DNA of 64,000 nt from Rhizobium sp. J15. GTDB taxonomy: Bacteria; Pseudomonadota; Alphaproteobacteria; Rhizobiales; Rhizobiaceae. Numbering within the stretch: the stretch's first letter is position 1; each line of letters starts with the position of its first letter. The position numbers and the translations under genes were made by a program. The notes under the pieces are model-generated. The model did not search any database, was not told where the DNA came from, and saw nothing but the letters and a program-made list of their open reading frames with translations. Shown piece after piece: positions 1 to 8,927 of the stretch. The stretch is taken from contig NZ_NWSX01000005.1 in NCBI RefSeq assembly GCF_002531825.1, positions 1-64,000 on the forward strand, in the 5' to 3' direction.

Positions 1-1
1 T

Positions 2-2050
2 TATGTGGCGACCAACAATTTTTATACGGCCGCGGTCACCAGCGGTCCATTGACGGCTCAGTCAAGTGCTGCTGCCGGCGGCAACGGTGTCTATGCCTAT
101 GGCGGAACCGCTACCACGGGCATTTTCCCGAATGCCACCTTCAACGCTGCCAATTACTTTGCCGATGTGGTCTTCCGACCATCAGCGCCGAACACGATAC
201 CGACGGCGGTTGCCGATGCCGGTGATGCGACGGAAAAGGGCGGTGTGGCCAACGGTTCGGGTGGCGTGGTCGCCAGCGGCAATGTCTTGACCAACGATAC
301 CGATCCGGATGCCGGCGATACCAAGACGGTGACGGCAATCCGCTTCGGGGCGACGTCGGGCACGCTCGGCGCAGCCCTCAGCGGCGCCTATGGCAGTCTG
401 GTGCTCAACGCATCGGGCGCCTATAGCTATGCCGTCAACGAGGCCAACAGCGCCGTGCAGGGACTGCGCCTGTCGACCAATACGCTGACCGAGGTCTTCA
501 ACTATACGATGCGCGACACGTCGGGCGCCACCGCCACGGCAAACATCACCATCACCATCCATGGCGCCAATGATGCGCCGGTTCTCGCCGTCCAGACGGC
601 TGGCCAGAACGCCACCGTGGGCTCGGCCTTCTCCTTCGTGGTGCCGTCCACGACCTTCACCGATGTCGACAGCAGCGACTCGCTGGCCTATGCGGCCACG
701 GCCGCCGATGGCACGGCGCTGCCTTCCTGGCTTACCTTCAACGCTTCGACGCGCACCTTCAGCGGCACGCCGACGGCAACCGGCACCTATGGTGTCAGGG
801 TGACGGCGACCGACCTCGGCGGCCTTTCGGCCAATGAGACCTTCAATATCGCCGTGTCGACATCAGGCAACACGACGCCGACGGCGGTTGCCGATGCCGG
901 GGATGCGACGGAGAAGGGCGGCGTGGCCAACGGCTCGGGCGGCGTCGTCGCCAGCGGCAATGTCCTGACCAACGATACCGATCCGGATGCCGGCGACACC
1001 AAGACGGTGACGGCGGTCAGCTTCGGGGCGACGGCGGGCACGCTCGGCTCAGCCCTCAGCGGCGCCTATGGCAGTCTCGTGCTCAACGCATCGGGCGCCT
1101 ATAGCTACGCCGTCAACGACGCCAACAGCGCCGTGCAGGGACTGCGCCAGTCGACCAACACGCTGAGCGATGTCTTCAACTATACGATGCGCGACGCTGC
1201 CGGCGCCATCGCCACGGCAAACATCACCATCACCATCCATGGCGCCAATGACGCGCCGGTGCTTGCCGTCCAGACGGCTGGCCAGAACGCCACCGTCGGC
1301 TCGGCCTTCTCCTTCGTGGTGCCGACGACGACCTTCACCGATGTCGACAGCAGCGACACGCTGGCCTATGCGGCCACAGCCGCCGATGGCACGGCGCTGC
1401 CTTCCTGGCTCAGCTTCAACGCCTCGACGCGCACCTTCAGCGGCACGCCGACGGCAGCCGGCACCTACGGCGTCAGGGTGACGGCAACCGATCTCGGCGG
1501 CCTCGCCGCCAACGAGACCTTCAATATCACGGCGACGGTGGCGCCCACGACCTACAGCCTGTTCAGTGCCTCCAGCACGCCGGCCCAGACGAACCTCAAT
1601 GACGGCCAGCAGCTCGAACTCGGCGTCAAGTTCCAGTCGAACGTCGCCGGTGACGTCACCGCCATCAGGTTCTACCGCAGCGCCAACGACAACGGGCAAA
1701 ACGTCGTCGATCTGTGGACCTCCACCGGCACCAGGCTCGCCACCGCCACCTTCACCAACACCACGGCGAGCGGCTGGCAGACGGTGAACTTTACAACACC
1801 CGTCACCATCACAGCCAACACCACCTATGTCGCCTCCTACCACACAACAGGCGCCTATGTGGCGACCGACGGTTTCTTCACGAATGGTGTCTCCAACGGT
1901 CCGCTGTCGGCTCTGTCGAGCGCTGCTGCCGGCGGCAACGGCGTCTATGCCTATGGCGGAACCGCCACGACGGGCCTCTTCCCGACCAGCACCTACGACT
2001 CGGCAAACTATTATGCCGATGTGGTCTTCCGACCGCAGCTTGTCGCGTGA
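2..2050 (+). CDS. Giant secreted DUF4082/VCBS-repeat protein, C-terminal part (5' end outside window)
   Basis: The reading frame is open to the left edge and its first residues (YVATNNFYTAAV) match the middle of a DUF4082 domain, so the true start lies upstream. In order it carries the tail of one DUF4082 domain (nt 2-184), two copies of a VCBS-type domain joined to a dystroglycan/cadherin-like domain (about nt 196-870 and 874-1540), and one full DUF4082 domain (about nt 1551-2035) ending in RPQLVA. I see no catalytic motif and no glycine-aspartate RTX nonapeptides. The role is inferred as an exported adhesin-like or matrix protein. The type I exporter genes 8 kb downstream and the matching C-terminus of the 3554-8875 protein suggest a shared export route. 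A CobW-type gene follows 51 bases later. Confidence 0.85.
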   Translation, partial: YVATNNFYTAAVTSGPLTAQSSAAAGGNGVYAYGGTATTGIFPNATFNAANYFADVVFRPSAPNTIPTAVADAGDATEKGGVANGSGGVVASGNVLTNDTDPDAGDTKTVTAIRFGATSGTLGAALSGAYGSLVLNASGAYSYAVNEANSAVQGLRLSTNTLTEVFNYTMRDTSGATATANITITIHGANDAPVLAVQTAGQNATVGSAFSFVVPSTTFTDVDSSDSLAYAATAADGTALPSWLTFNASTRTFSGTPTATGTYGVRVTATDLGGLSANETFNIAVSTSGNTTPTAVADAGDATEKGGVANGSGGVVASGNVLTNDTDPDAGDTKTVTAVSFGATAGTLGSALSGAYGSLVLNASGAYSYAVNDANSAVQGLRQSTNTLSDVFNYTMRDAAGAIATANITITIHGANDAPVLAVQTAGQNATVGSAFSFVVPTTTFTDVDSSDTLAYAATAADGTALPSWLSFNASTRTFSGTPTAAGTYGVRVTATDLGGLAANETFNITATVAPTTYSLFSASSTPAQTNLNDGQQLELGVKFQSNVAGDVTAIRFYRSANDNGQNVVDLWTSTGTRLATATFTNTTASGWQTVNFTTPVTITANTTYVASYHTTGAYVATDGFFTNGVSNGPLSALSSAAAGGNGVYAYGGTATTGLFPTSTYDSANYYADVVFRPQLVA
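201..1556 (+). repeat. Two tandem 678-bp coding repeats (VCBS + cadherin-like unit)
   Basis: The stretch beginning CGACGGCGGTTGCCGATGCC at 201 recurs at 879, and GCGCCGGT at 575 recurs as GCGCCGGT at 1253, giving an exact period of 678 bases (226 codons). The copies are nearly identical by eye, with scattered third-position changes. This points to recent duplication or gene conversion inside the protein and makes copy-number change by recombination possible. Confidence 0.9.
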
Positions 2051-2101
2051 TGCCTCGGATGAGATCAGGAATGGCTTGGGAATGAGGTTGATGCGCGGCA
2101 A

Positions 2102-3325
2102 ATGTTCGCCACGGCCACGAGGATGCGAATGAACGGGACGACGAACAGCAGGGGCCGGCTCCCGGTGACAGTCTTCGCCGGCTTTCTCGGCGCCGGCAAG
2201 ACGACGCTTCTCAGCCATGTGCTGACCAATCGCCGGGGCCTGCGGGTTGCCGTCATCGTCAACGATATGAGCGAAGTGAACATAGACGCCAGTCTCATCC
2301 GAGACGGCGGCTGCAACCTGTCGCATACGACGGAGACGCTGGTTGAACTCAGCAATGGCTGCATATGCTGCACCCTGCGCGACGATCTCCTGACGGAAGT
2401 TCGGCGACTGGCCGAGGCGGGGCGTTACGACTATCTGCTGATAGAAGGGACCGGCATCGCCGAGCCGCGCCCTGTCGCTGCCACCTTTTCCTTTCGCGAC
2501 GAGAATGGTGTTTCGCTCTCCGATTTTGCGAAGCTGGACACGATGGTGACCGTCGTCGACGCCGCAAGCCTCTTGGCCGATTACAGCAGCGCCGACCTGC
2601 TTCGCGACCGCGGCCTGCAGCGGGACGGCGAGGACCGGCGGACACTCATCGACCTCTTGGTGGACCAGATCGAGTTTGCCGACGTTGTCGTGATCAACAA
2701 GATCTCGGACGCGACCGAGGAGATCCGCGCGGAAGTCCGCAAGACGGTGGCCGCACTCAACCCGGATGCGCGCCAGGTGGAGACGGACTTCGGCAAGGTC
2801 TCTCTTGCAAGCATCCTCGATACGGGCCTCTTCGATGAAGCAAAAGCTGCGGCCCACCCGTTGTGGCACAAGGAACTCTACAGCCCGGGCGACCATGTTC
2901 CGGAGACGGAGGAGTACGGGGTAACGAGCTTCGTCTATCGCACGAGGCGTCCCTTCGACCCGACGCGGTTCCGAGCATTCCTGGACGAGCCCTGGCCGGG
3001 GGTAATCCGCGCCAAGGGTCATTTCTGGCTTGCCACGCGGCCGCGTCATGTCGGTCTGATGTCGGCTGCCGGGACGCAACGGCGCTGCGAGCCCATGGGG
3101 CTTTGGTGGGCGGCCGTTCCCCGGCAAGACTGGCCGAGCCATCAGCAGTTTCGGGAGCAGATCGAGCGCCGCTGGCACAGCGCTTGGGGCGATCGACGGC
3201 AGGAGCTCGTGTTCATCGGTGTTGATATGGACGAGACAAGCGTCCGGACCGCGCTGGACGACTGCCTCGCCAGCTCGGATCCGCGGGACTGGTCGGCTCT
3301 CAAAGATCCGTTTCCGGCCTGGTAG
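2102..3325 (+). CDS. CobW/COG0523-family GTPase, putative metallochaperone (copy 1)
   Basis: The protein has 407 residues. It has a P-loop ([11 protein letters not shown], about residues 26-36), the CxCC metal-binding motif of the family (GCICCTLR, about residues 84-91), an NKxx guanine-binding motif (VINKISD) and a C-terminal CobW_C domain. Established knowledge: COG0523 GTPases deliver or handle metals such as zinc, cobalt or iron. The partner here is not known. It has no His-rich metal loop. ATG 2102 is used; ATGs at 2123 and 2129 are also possible because the paralogue at 8928 begins close to the P-loop. It sits 51 bases after the DUF4082 protein gene, an arrangement repeated with the second pair, which suggests co-expression with a metal-dependent secreted protein (inference). 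Confidence 0.9.
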   Translation: MFATATRMRMNGTTNSRGRLPVTVFAGFLGAGKTTLLSHVLTNRRGLRVAVIVNDMSEVNIDASLIRDGGCNLSHTTETLVELSNGCICCTLRDDLLTEVRRLAEAGRYDYLLIEGTGIAEPRPVAATFSFRDENGVSLSDFAKLDTMVTVVDAASLLADYSSADLLRDRGLQRDGEDRRTLIDLLVDQIEFADVVVINKISDATEEIRAEVRKTVAALNPDARQVETDFGKVSLASILDTGLFDEAKAAAHPLWHKELYSPGDHVPETEEYGVTSFVYRTRRPFDPTRFRAFLDEPWPGVIRAKGHFWLATRPRHVGLMSAAGTQRRCEPMGLWWAAVPRQDWPSHQQFREQIERRWHSAWGDRRQELVFIGVDMDETSVRTALDDCLASSDPRDWSALKDPFPAW

Positions 3326-3553
3326 CACGGAGCGGCGCAGGACAAAGCGGCGGCTGCCGCCTCGGCCGGCCGGAACGGTGAGTAGGCCGAACCGGAACTC
3401 CCTTTCACTGGCGTCAGCCGCTTATGCACTGGCCGCAGGAGGCCTTGGGGCTTGTCGGGCGGGGGTATGCGATGAGGTCATCATATCGGCGTATAGGGCA
3501 CCACCCACATACCCCTGATTGCTGTCGTACGCTCCCTTTCGAAAGCTGGCAGG

Positions 3554-6500
3554 ATGAAGTCTTCCAATACTGGTCGACGGGAAACGGGGACGCCGCTCTT
3601 GCTAAGATTTCATGTGAGGAATCGAGAATATTTAAGTGCTTCCGGCGGCACGCCTTGCATCAGTCACGTAACGTCAACCTGGACTGCACTGCTTGGAACT
3701 CCGATCGTGGTGTCTTCGAGCACCCAGGCTTTTTCCGGCTTTGCCAACGCGGGCAGCGCTACCGTCCAATCCTCCTTCACCGATACGGTCACCTCGTCAC
3801 TGATGTCATCGGGCACCATGCAATCGTCCGCCGCATCGCCGACGGCGCCTGCGGGCGACGGCGGAGCGCAAGACAGCTCGATCAAGACGGCATCGGTTGC
3901 GACGGTGTTGGAGACACCTTCCTCGACAGAGCAAGACACCGTGCTTGCCCCCGATCCATCGCAGGAGGCTGCGACACTGCCTGCCGCTCCGGCGCTTACG
4001 GGAGTCACCAGCAATGCCGAGACGGATAGCGCGAAAACGGCGGCGCCGGTCGGCTCCTCCAGCAGCCTCGGCACAACTTCGCTGCGTCTTCAGGTTTCGA
4101 CGCTCTCCCTCGCGGAGGAAACGAACCAGGACGTTTCGGCTGAAACGACCGCGGCTCCCTCAGCGCTGGCGGCACCGGCGGCGGTGGCTTCGGCTGCAGC
4201 TGTGGTAACGCCCAACAAGATCGCGCTCGAAAACCTGAAGCAGGGCAATCCGATCAGCGAGTGGGGTCTGGAGGGTGACGGCAACGGCACCATCCAGGGT
4301 TTCGCCACCGAAATCAGCACCAATATCGGCCAGACGGTCGATTTCAAGATCGCCACCGATTCCACCCATTATCGCATCGATATCTACCGCATGGGCTATT
4401 ATGGCGGTATGGGCGCGCGCAAGGTCGACTCGATCGAGAAATCGCTGACCACGGCGCAGATCCAGCCGCACCCGATCGTCGACATGTCGCTCGGCCTCAT
4501 CGATTGCGGCAACTGGTCGGTATCGGCGAGCTGGCAGATCCCCGCCGATGCCGTCTCGGGCGTCTATTTCGCCAAGCTGGTGCGCGAGGATGGCACGGAG
4601 GATGCGAGTATCATCCCCTTCGTCGTGCGCGACGATGCCTCGACCAGTGATATCGTCTTCCAGACATCCGACACCACCTGGCAGGCCTATAATGCCTGGG
4701 GCGGCGCCAGCCTTTATTACGGCGAAGTCCCTGTCGATCCGGCCGATATGATCGGCTACCTGCCGCCGAACTGCAGCTGCGGGCTGACCGCGATCGGCCG
4801 TGCGTCTGCCGTCAGCTACAACCGGCCGATCATCACCAATACCAGCCCGATCGGCGGCTCGCATGATTACATCTTCGGCGTCGAATCCTCCGCTATCTCG
4901 TGGCTGGAGCAGAACGGCTACGACGTTTCCTATATTTCCGGCGTCGATGCGACGCGCAACGGCGCGCTGCTGCTCAATCACGATGCCTATCTCTCTGTCG
5001 GCCATGACGAATACTGGTCTGCCGAACAGCGCGAAAATGTCGAGGCTGCTCGCGATGCCGGCGTCAACCTCGCCTTCTGGAGCGGCAACGAATGCTACTG
5101 GAAGGTCCGCTGGGAAAGCAGCATCGACGGCAGCGGCCAGGCCTATCGCACCATGGTCTGTTACAAGGAGACCTGGGGAACGAGCACCGATCCGAGCAAT
5201 GTCGGCACCGGCACCTGGCGCGACCCGCGCTATGCCGATCCAGGGCAGGAGCCGGAAAATTCGCTGACCGGCACGATGTTCCAGGTGGACAGCTACCGTC
5301 AGGATACGATCTCCATTCCCTACGACTATTCGAACCTGCGCTTCTGGCGCAATACCGAAGTTTCGGAGCTGCAGGAGGGCGATACCTATAATCTGGTGCA
5401 GAACCTGCTCGGCTATGAGTGGGATTCCGATGTCGAGAACGGCTTCCGGCCTGACGGGCTCGTCAACCTGTCGCTCTCGTCGATCTCGGTGGATACATAT
5501 CTGCGCGATTACGGCACGACGGTAGGTTCGGCGATCGCCACCCACAGCCTCACCATGTACCGGGCGGAAAGCGGCGCGCTGGTCTTCGGCGCCGGCACCG
5601 TCTTCTGGTCCTGGGGCCTGAGCGACAACCACCAGGGTCCGACGACATCGACCGATCGCAACGTGCAGCAGGCGATGGTCAACATGTTCGCCGACATGGG
5701 CATCCAGCCGACGACGCTCGATGCAAGCCTGATCCTCGCGACCCAATCGACCGACACGCTGAAGCCCACCTCGTCGATCAGCTCGTCGATATCAGGCGCA
5801 AGCTTCCTCGAAGGCCAGCATGTGACGATCACCGGCACGGCGCAGGACTTCGGCGGCGGCATCATTGCCGGCGTCGAGGTCTCCACCGATGGCGGCCAGC
5901 ACTGGTTCAAGGCCACCGGCCGCGAAAGCTGGAGCTACAACTGGGTCGTCCAGGCAAGCGGCACCTATACGATCCTGTCGCGCGCCGTCGACGACAGCGT
6001 CAATCTGGAGGCACCATCGGCCGGCAAGCAGGTCACGGTCACCCTGCCGGGCACACAGGGCCTGTGGACGCTGGCGGAAAAGCCTGCTGTGGAAACGGCG
6101 ATCGATCGCGATCCGGTCGAGCTCGGCCTGCGCTTCCAGGCAACGACGGCAGGCTCCGTGCAGGGCATCCGCTTCTACAAGGGCTTCTACAATACCGGCG
6201 ACCACGTCGTCAGCCTCTGGTCCGCCAACGGAACGCTGCTCGCAACCGGCGTGTCGGTGGGTGAATCGCTCTCCGGCTGGCAGACGGTGATGTTCTCCTC
6301 GCCGATCCAGATCGCCGCCGGCACGACCTATGTGGCCTCCTATCACAGCAACGGATTCTTCTCCGTCACCGAGAACTATTTCAGCGAGCCCTATGCCAGC
6401 GGTGCGCTGAAGGCTGTCGATGGCGGCGGCGTCTTTGCCTATAGCGGCACCAGCACATTCCCCGGTCAGAATCCCGGCGGCTCCAACTATTGGGTGGATG

Positions 6501-8875
6501 TGGTCTTCGATGCCGGCCCGAACAGCCAGCCGGTGGCGACCGACGACAGCGGGCTGACCATCGGCCACAACGGAACGCTTGTCATCTCGATTGCCGCGCT
6601 CGTGGCAAATGATGTCGATGCCAATGGCGATGCGCTGACCATCACCGCCGTCGGCAATGCCGTTAACGGCACGGTCGCTCTCAATAAGCAGACGGGAACC
6701 GTCACCTTCACGCCGACCAACGATTATTCGGGCCCGGCAAGCTTCAGCTATACGCTGTCGGATGGACGCGGCGGGACGGATCAGGGCAATGTCAGCCTGA
6801 CCGTTCAGGCTGGCCCGGCCGGCGAGACGCTGTTTACATCAAGCGAGGGACCGGCCGGCGGCAGCTTCAACGACAATACGGCGATGGAACTCGGCATGAA
6901 GTTCGTCGCGTCCGCAAACGGCACGATCTCGGGCATCCGCTATTACAAGGCTGCCGGCGATACCAGCGTGCATACCGGCTCCCTTTGGAGAGCGGACGGC
7001 ACGCTCGTTGCCACGGTGACCTTCACCAACGAGTCGCTCTCCGGCTGGCAGACCGCGACCTTCTCCACGCCGCTGCAGATCACGGCGGGTGCGACCTATG
7101 TCGCCTCCTACCACACGACCGGCAGCTATGTGGCGACGGCAGGCTATTTCAACACGGCCCATACAAACGGCTCGCTGACGGCGCTGGCAGGTAGCAACGG
7201 CGTCTATGCGGTCGGATCGGGCTCGAACTTCCCGACCCAGAGCTACCAGTCGTCGAATTACTGGGTCGATGTCGTCTTCAACCAGTCGACGGGCAACACG
7301 GTGCCTGTCGCCGCCAATGACAACGGCTACACGACCTATGCCAACACGGCCCTGTCGATTGCTGCAGCAAGCCTGCTTGCCAACGACAGTGATGGCGATG
7401 GCGACCCGCTGAGCATTACCGGCGCCAACGGCGCGGTCAACGGAACGGTGACCTTCAACAGCCAGACCAACACGGTGACCTTCACGCCGAACTCAGGCTA
7501 TACGGGTGTCGCAAGCTTCTCCTATGCGATCTCGGACGGGCATGGCGGCACGGCTTCGGCCACCGTCAGCCTCACGGTCAATTCGCAGCCCGGCGGCGGC
7601 ACGACCTCGAGCCTGTTTACCGGTGCCGACACGTCGGGAGTTGGCGCCGCCAATGACGCCAACTCGGTCGAACTCGGCGTCAAGTTTATCGCTTCCGCCA
7701 ATGGCCAGATCACCGGGCTCACCTACTACAAGAGCGCCCAGGATACCGGCACGCATGTCGGCTCGCTCTGGACCGCGGGCGGCCAGCTCCTCGGCCAGGC
7801 AAGCTTCGTCAACGAGACGGCAAGCGGCTGGCAGACGGTTTCCTTCACGCAGCCGATCAATGTCACGGCCGGCGTCACCTATGTGGCGAGCTACCATTCG
7901 AACGGGTTCTATTCGGCAACGGCGAACTATTTCACGACGGACCATACGAGCGGCGCGCTGACGGCGCCGGCAAGTTCGGTCAGCGGCGGCAACGGCGTCT
8001 ATGCCTATGGCACGGGCAGCCTGTTCCCGACCGCCTCCTACAATGCCAGCAACTACTGGGTGGACGTACTCTATCAGCAAGGCGCGCAGAATGCGGTTCC
8101 GGTCGCCGCCAATGACAGCGGCTACTCGACCAATACGGGCACGCCGATCACCATCCAAGCCTCGGCGCTGCTTTCAAACGACAGCGATGCCGATGGCGAT
8201 CCGCTGGCGATTACCGGCGTCAGCGGCGCGGTCAACGGCTCGGTCGCCTGGAACGCGCAGGCCCAGACGGTGACCTTCACGCCGACGGCAGGCTATTCGG
8301 GACCGGCGAGCTTCAGCTATGCGATCTCGGACGGCAAGGGCGGCACCGCCTCGGCCCAGGTTGCCCTCACCATCAACAACCCGGCTGCAGGCCCGGAGCA
8401 GAACCTGTTTGCCGCCAATGCGACGCCCTCGGTCGTCTCGGTCAACGACAACCAGCAGGTCAATCTCGGTATGAAATTCCAGGCCGATACGGCAGGCTGG
8501 ATCACCGGCTTCCGCTTCTACAAGGGTGCCGACAATACAGGCCCGCACAACGGCTATCTCTGGACCGCCTCGGGCACGCTTCTCGGCAGCGTCGCCTTCA
8601 ACAACGAAACGGCAAGCGGCTGGCAGACCGCGACACTCACCCAGCAGATCGCCATCCAGGCGGATACGACCTACGTCGTTTCCTACAGCACCAACGGCTA
8701 TTATTCGGCGACCGGCAATTATTTTGCCAGCGACGTGACGAATGGGGACCTGAAGGCGCCTGGCGGCAATAACGGCGTCTATGCCTATGGATCGGGCGGG
8801 CTGTTCCCGACCGCCAGTTATAACAGCACGAATTACTACGTGGACGTGGCATTCAAACCGCAGCTCGCGGCGTAG
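3554..8875 (+). CDS. Giant protein: N,N-dimethylformamidase-like domain fused to four DUF4082 and three cadherin-like domains
   Basis: The protein has 1773 residues. An Ala/Ser/Thr-rich N-terminal region (to about residue 225) is followed by a domain resembling the large subunit of N,N-dimethylformamidase (about 230-735), an Ig-like segment (about 740-835), then alternating DUF4082 (about 835-988, 1092-1245, 1352-1512, 1615-1773) and cadherin-like domains (about 990-1090, 1248-1350, 1514-1610). The core contains GHDEYWS with His484 and Glu486, matching the HxE pair at the iron site of dimethylformamidase as I recall that family. The substrate is unknown. It ends FKPQLAA, like the upstream protein's RPQLVA. 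There is no classical signal peptide and there are no RTX repeats, so export by the nearby type I system is inferred. The start is uncertain: ATG 3554 has a purine-rich stretch immediately before it, and GTG 3613 is an alternative. Confidence 0.85.
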   Translation: MKSSNTGRRETGTPLLLRFHVRNREYLSASGGTPCISHVTSTWTALLGTPIVVSSSTQAFSGFANAGSATVQSSFTDTVTSSLMSSGTMQSSAASPTAPAGDGGAQDSSIKTASVATVLETPSSTEQDTVLAPDPSQEAATLPAAPALTGVTSNAETDSAKTAAPVGSSSSLGTTSLRLQVSTLSLAEETNQDVSAETTAAPSALAAPAAVASAAAVVTPNKIALENLKQGNPISEWGLEGDGNGTIQGFATEISTNIGQTVDFKIATDSTHYRIDIYRMGYYGGMGARKVDSIEKSLTTAQIQPHPIVDMSLGLIDCGNWSVSASWQIPADAVSGVYFAKLVREDGTEDASIIPFVVRDDASTSDIVFQTSDTTWQAYNAWGGASLYYGEVPVDPADMIGYLPPNCSCGLTAIGRASAVSYNRPIITNTSPIGGSHDYIFGVESSAISWLEQNGYDVSYISGVDATRNGALLLNHDAYLSVGHDEYWSAEQRENVEAARDAGVNLAFWSGNECYWKVRWESSIDGSGQAYRTMVCYKETWGTSTDPSNVGTGTWRDPRYADPGQEPENSLTGTMFQVDSYRQDTISIPYDYSNLRFWRNTEVSELQEGDTYNLVQNLLGYEWDSDVENGFRPDGLVNLSLSSISVDTYLRDYGTTVGSAIATHSLTMYRAESGALVFGAGTVFWSWGLSDNHQGPTTSTDRNVQQAMVNMFADMGIQPTTLDASLILATQSTDTLKPTSSISSSISGASFLEGQHVTITGTAQDFGGGIIAGVEVSTDGGQHWFKATGRESWSYNWVVQASGTYTILSRAVDDSVNLEAPSAGKQVTVTLPGTQGLWTLAEKPAVETAIDRDPVELGLRFQATTAGSVQGIRFYKGFYNTGDHVVSLWSANGTLLATGVSVGESLSGWQTVMFSSPIQIAAGTTYVASYHSNGFFSVTENYFSEPYASGALKAVDGGGVFAYSGTSTFPGQNPGGSNYWVDVVFDAGPNSQPVATDDSGLTIGHNGTLVISIAALVANDVDANGDALTITAVGNAVNGTVALNKQTGTVTFTPTNDYSGPASFSYTLSDGRGGTDQGNVSLTVQAGPAGETLFTSSEGPAGGSFNDNTAMELGMKFVASANGTISGIRYYKAAGDTSVHTGSLWRADGTLVATVTFTNESLSGWQTATFSTPLQITAGATYVASYHTTGSYVATAGYFNTAHTNGSLTALAGSNGVYAVGSGSNFPTQSYQSSNYWVDVVFNQSTGNTVPVAANDNGYTTYANTALSIAAASLLANDSDGDGDPLSITGANGAVNGTVTFNSQTNTVTFTPNSGYTGVASFSYAISDGHGGTASATVSLTVNSQPGGGTTSSLFTGADTSGVGAANDANSVELGVKFIASANGQITGLTYYKSAQDTGTHVGSLWTAGGQLLGQASFVNETASGWQTVSFTQPINVTAGVTYVASYHSNGFYSATANYFTTDHTSGALTAPASSVSGGNGVYAYGTGSLFPTASYNASNYWVDVLYQQGAQNAVPVAANDSGYSTNTGTPITIQASALLSNDSDADGDPLAITGVSGAVNGSVAWNAQAQTVTFTPTAGYSGPASFSYAISDGKGGTASAQVALTINNPAAGPEQNLFAANATPSVVSVNDNQQVNLGMKFQADTAGWITGFRFYKGADNTGPHNGYLWTASGTLLGSVAFNNETASGWQTATLTQQIAIQADTTYVVSYSTNGYYSATGNYFASDVTNGDLKAPGGNNGVYAYGSGGLFPTASYNSTNYYVDVAFKPQLAA

Positions 8876-8927
8876 CGCCCACGCGGATGCAAGACCAAGC
8901 ATGCGGTGAAGCGTGAGAGTATCGACG

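Noticed and set aside
541..566. A stretch resembling a His-tag/NcoI vector junction (ATCACCATCACCATCCATGG)
   Set aside because: In the gene's frame it encodes ITITIHG, part of the VCBS domain, and the same sequence recurs in the second natural repeat unit near 1222. It is not vector contamination.
1049..3328. A 759-codon open frame on the minus strand
   Set aside because: It lies antisense to two well-supported plus-strand genes with VCBS/DUF4082 and GTPase motifs, and its translation is Arg/Gly/Ala-rich with no recognisable domain.
4160..5746. A 528-codon minus-strand open frame
   Set aside because: It is antisense to the dimethylformamidase-like domain. Long antisense frames are expected in GC-rich DNA, and the product has no domain signature.
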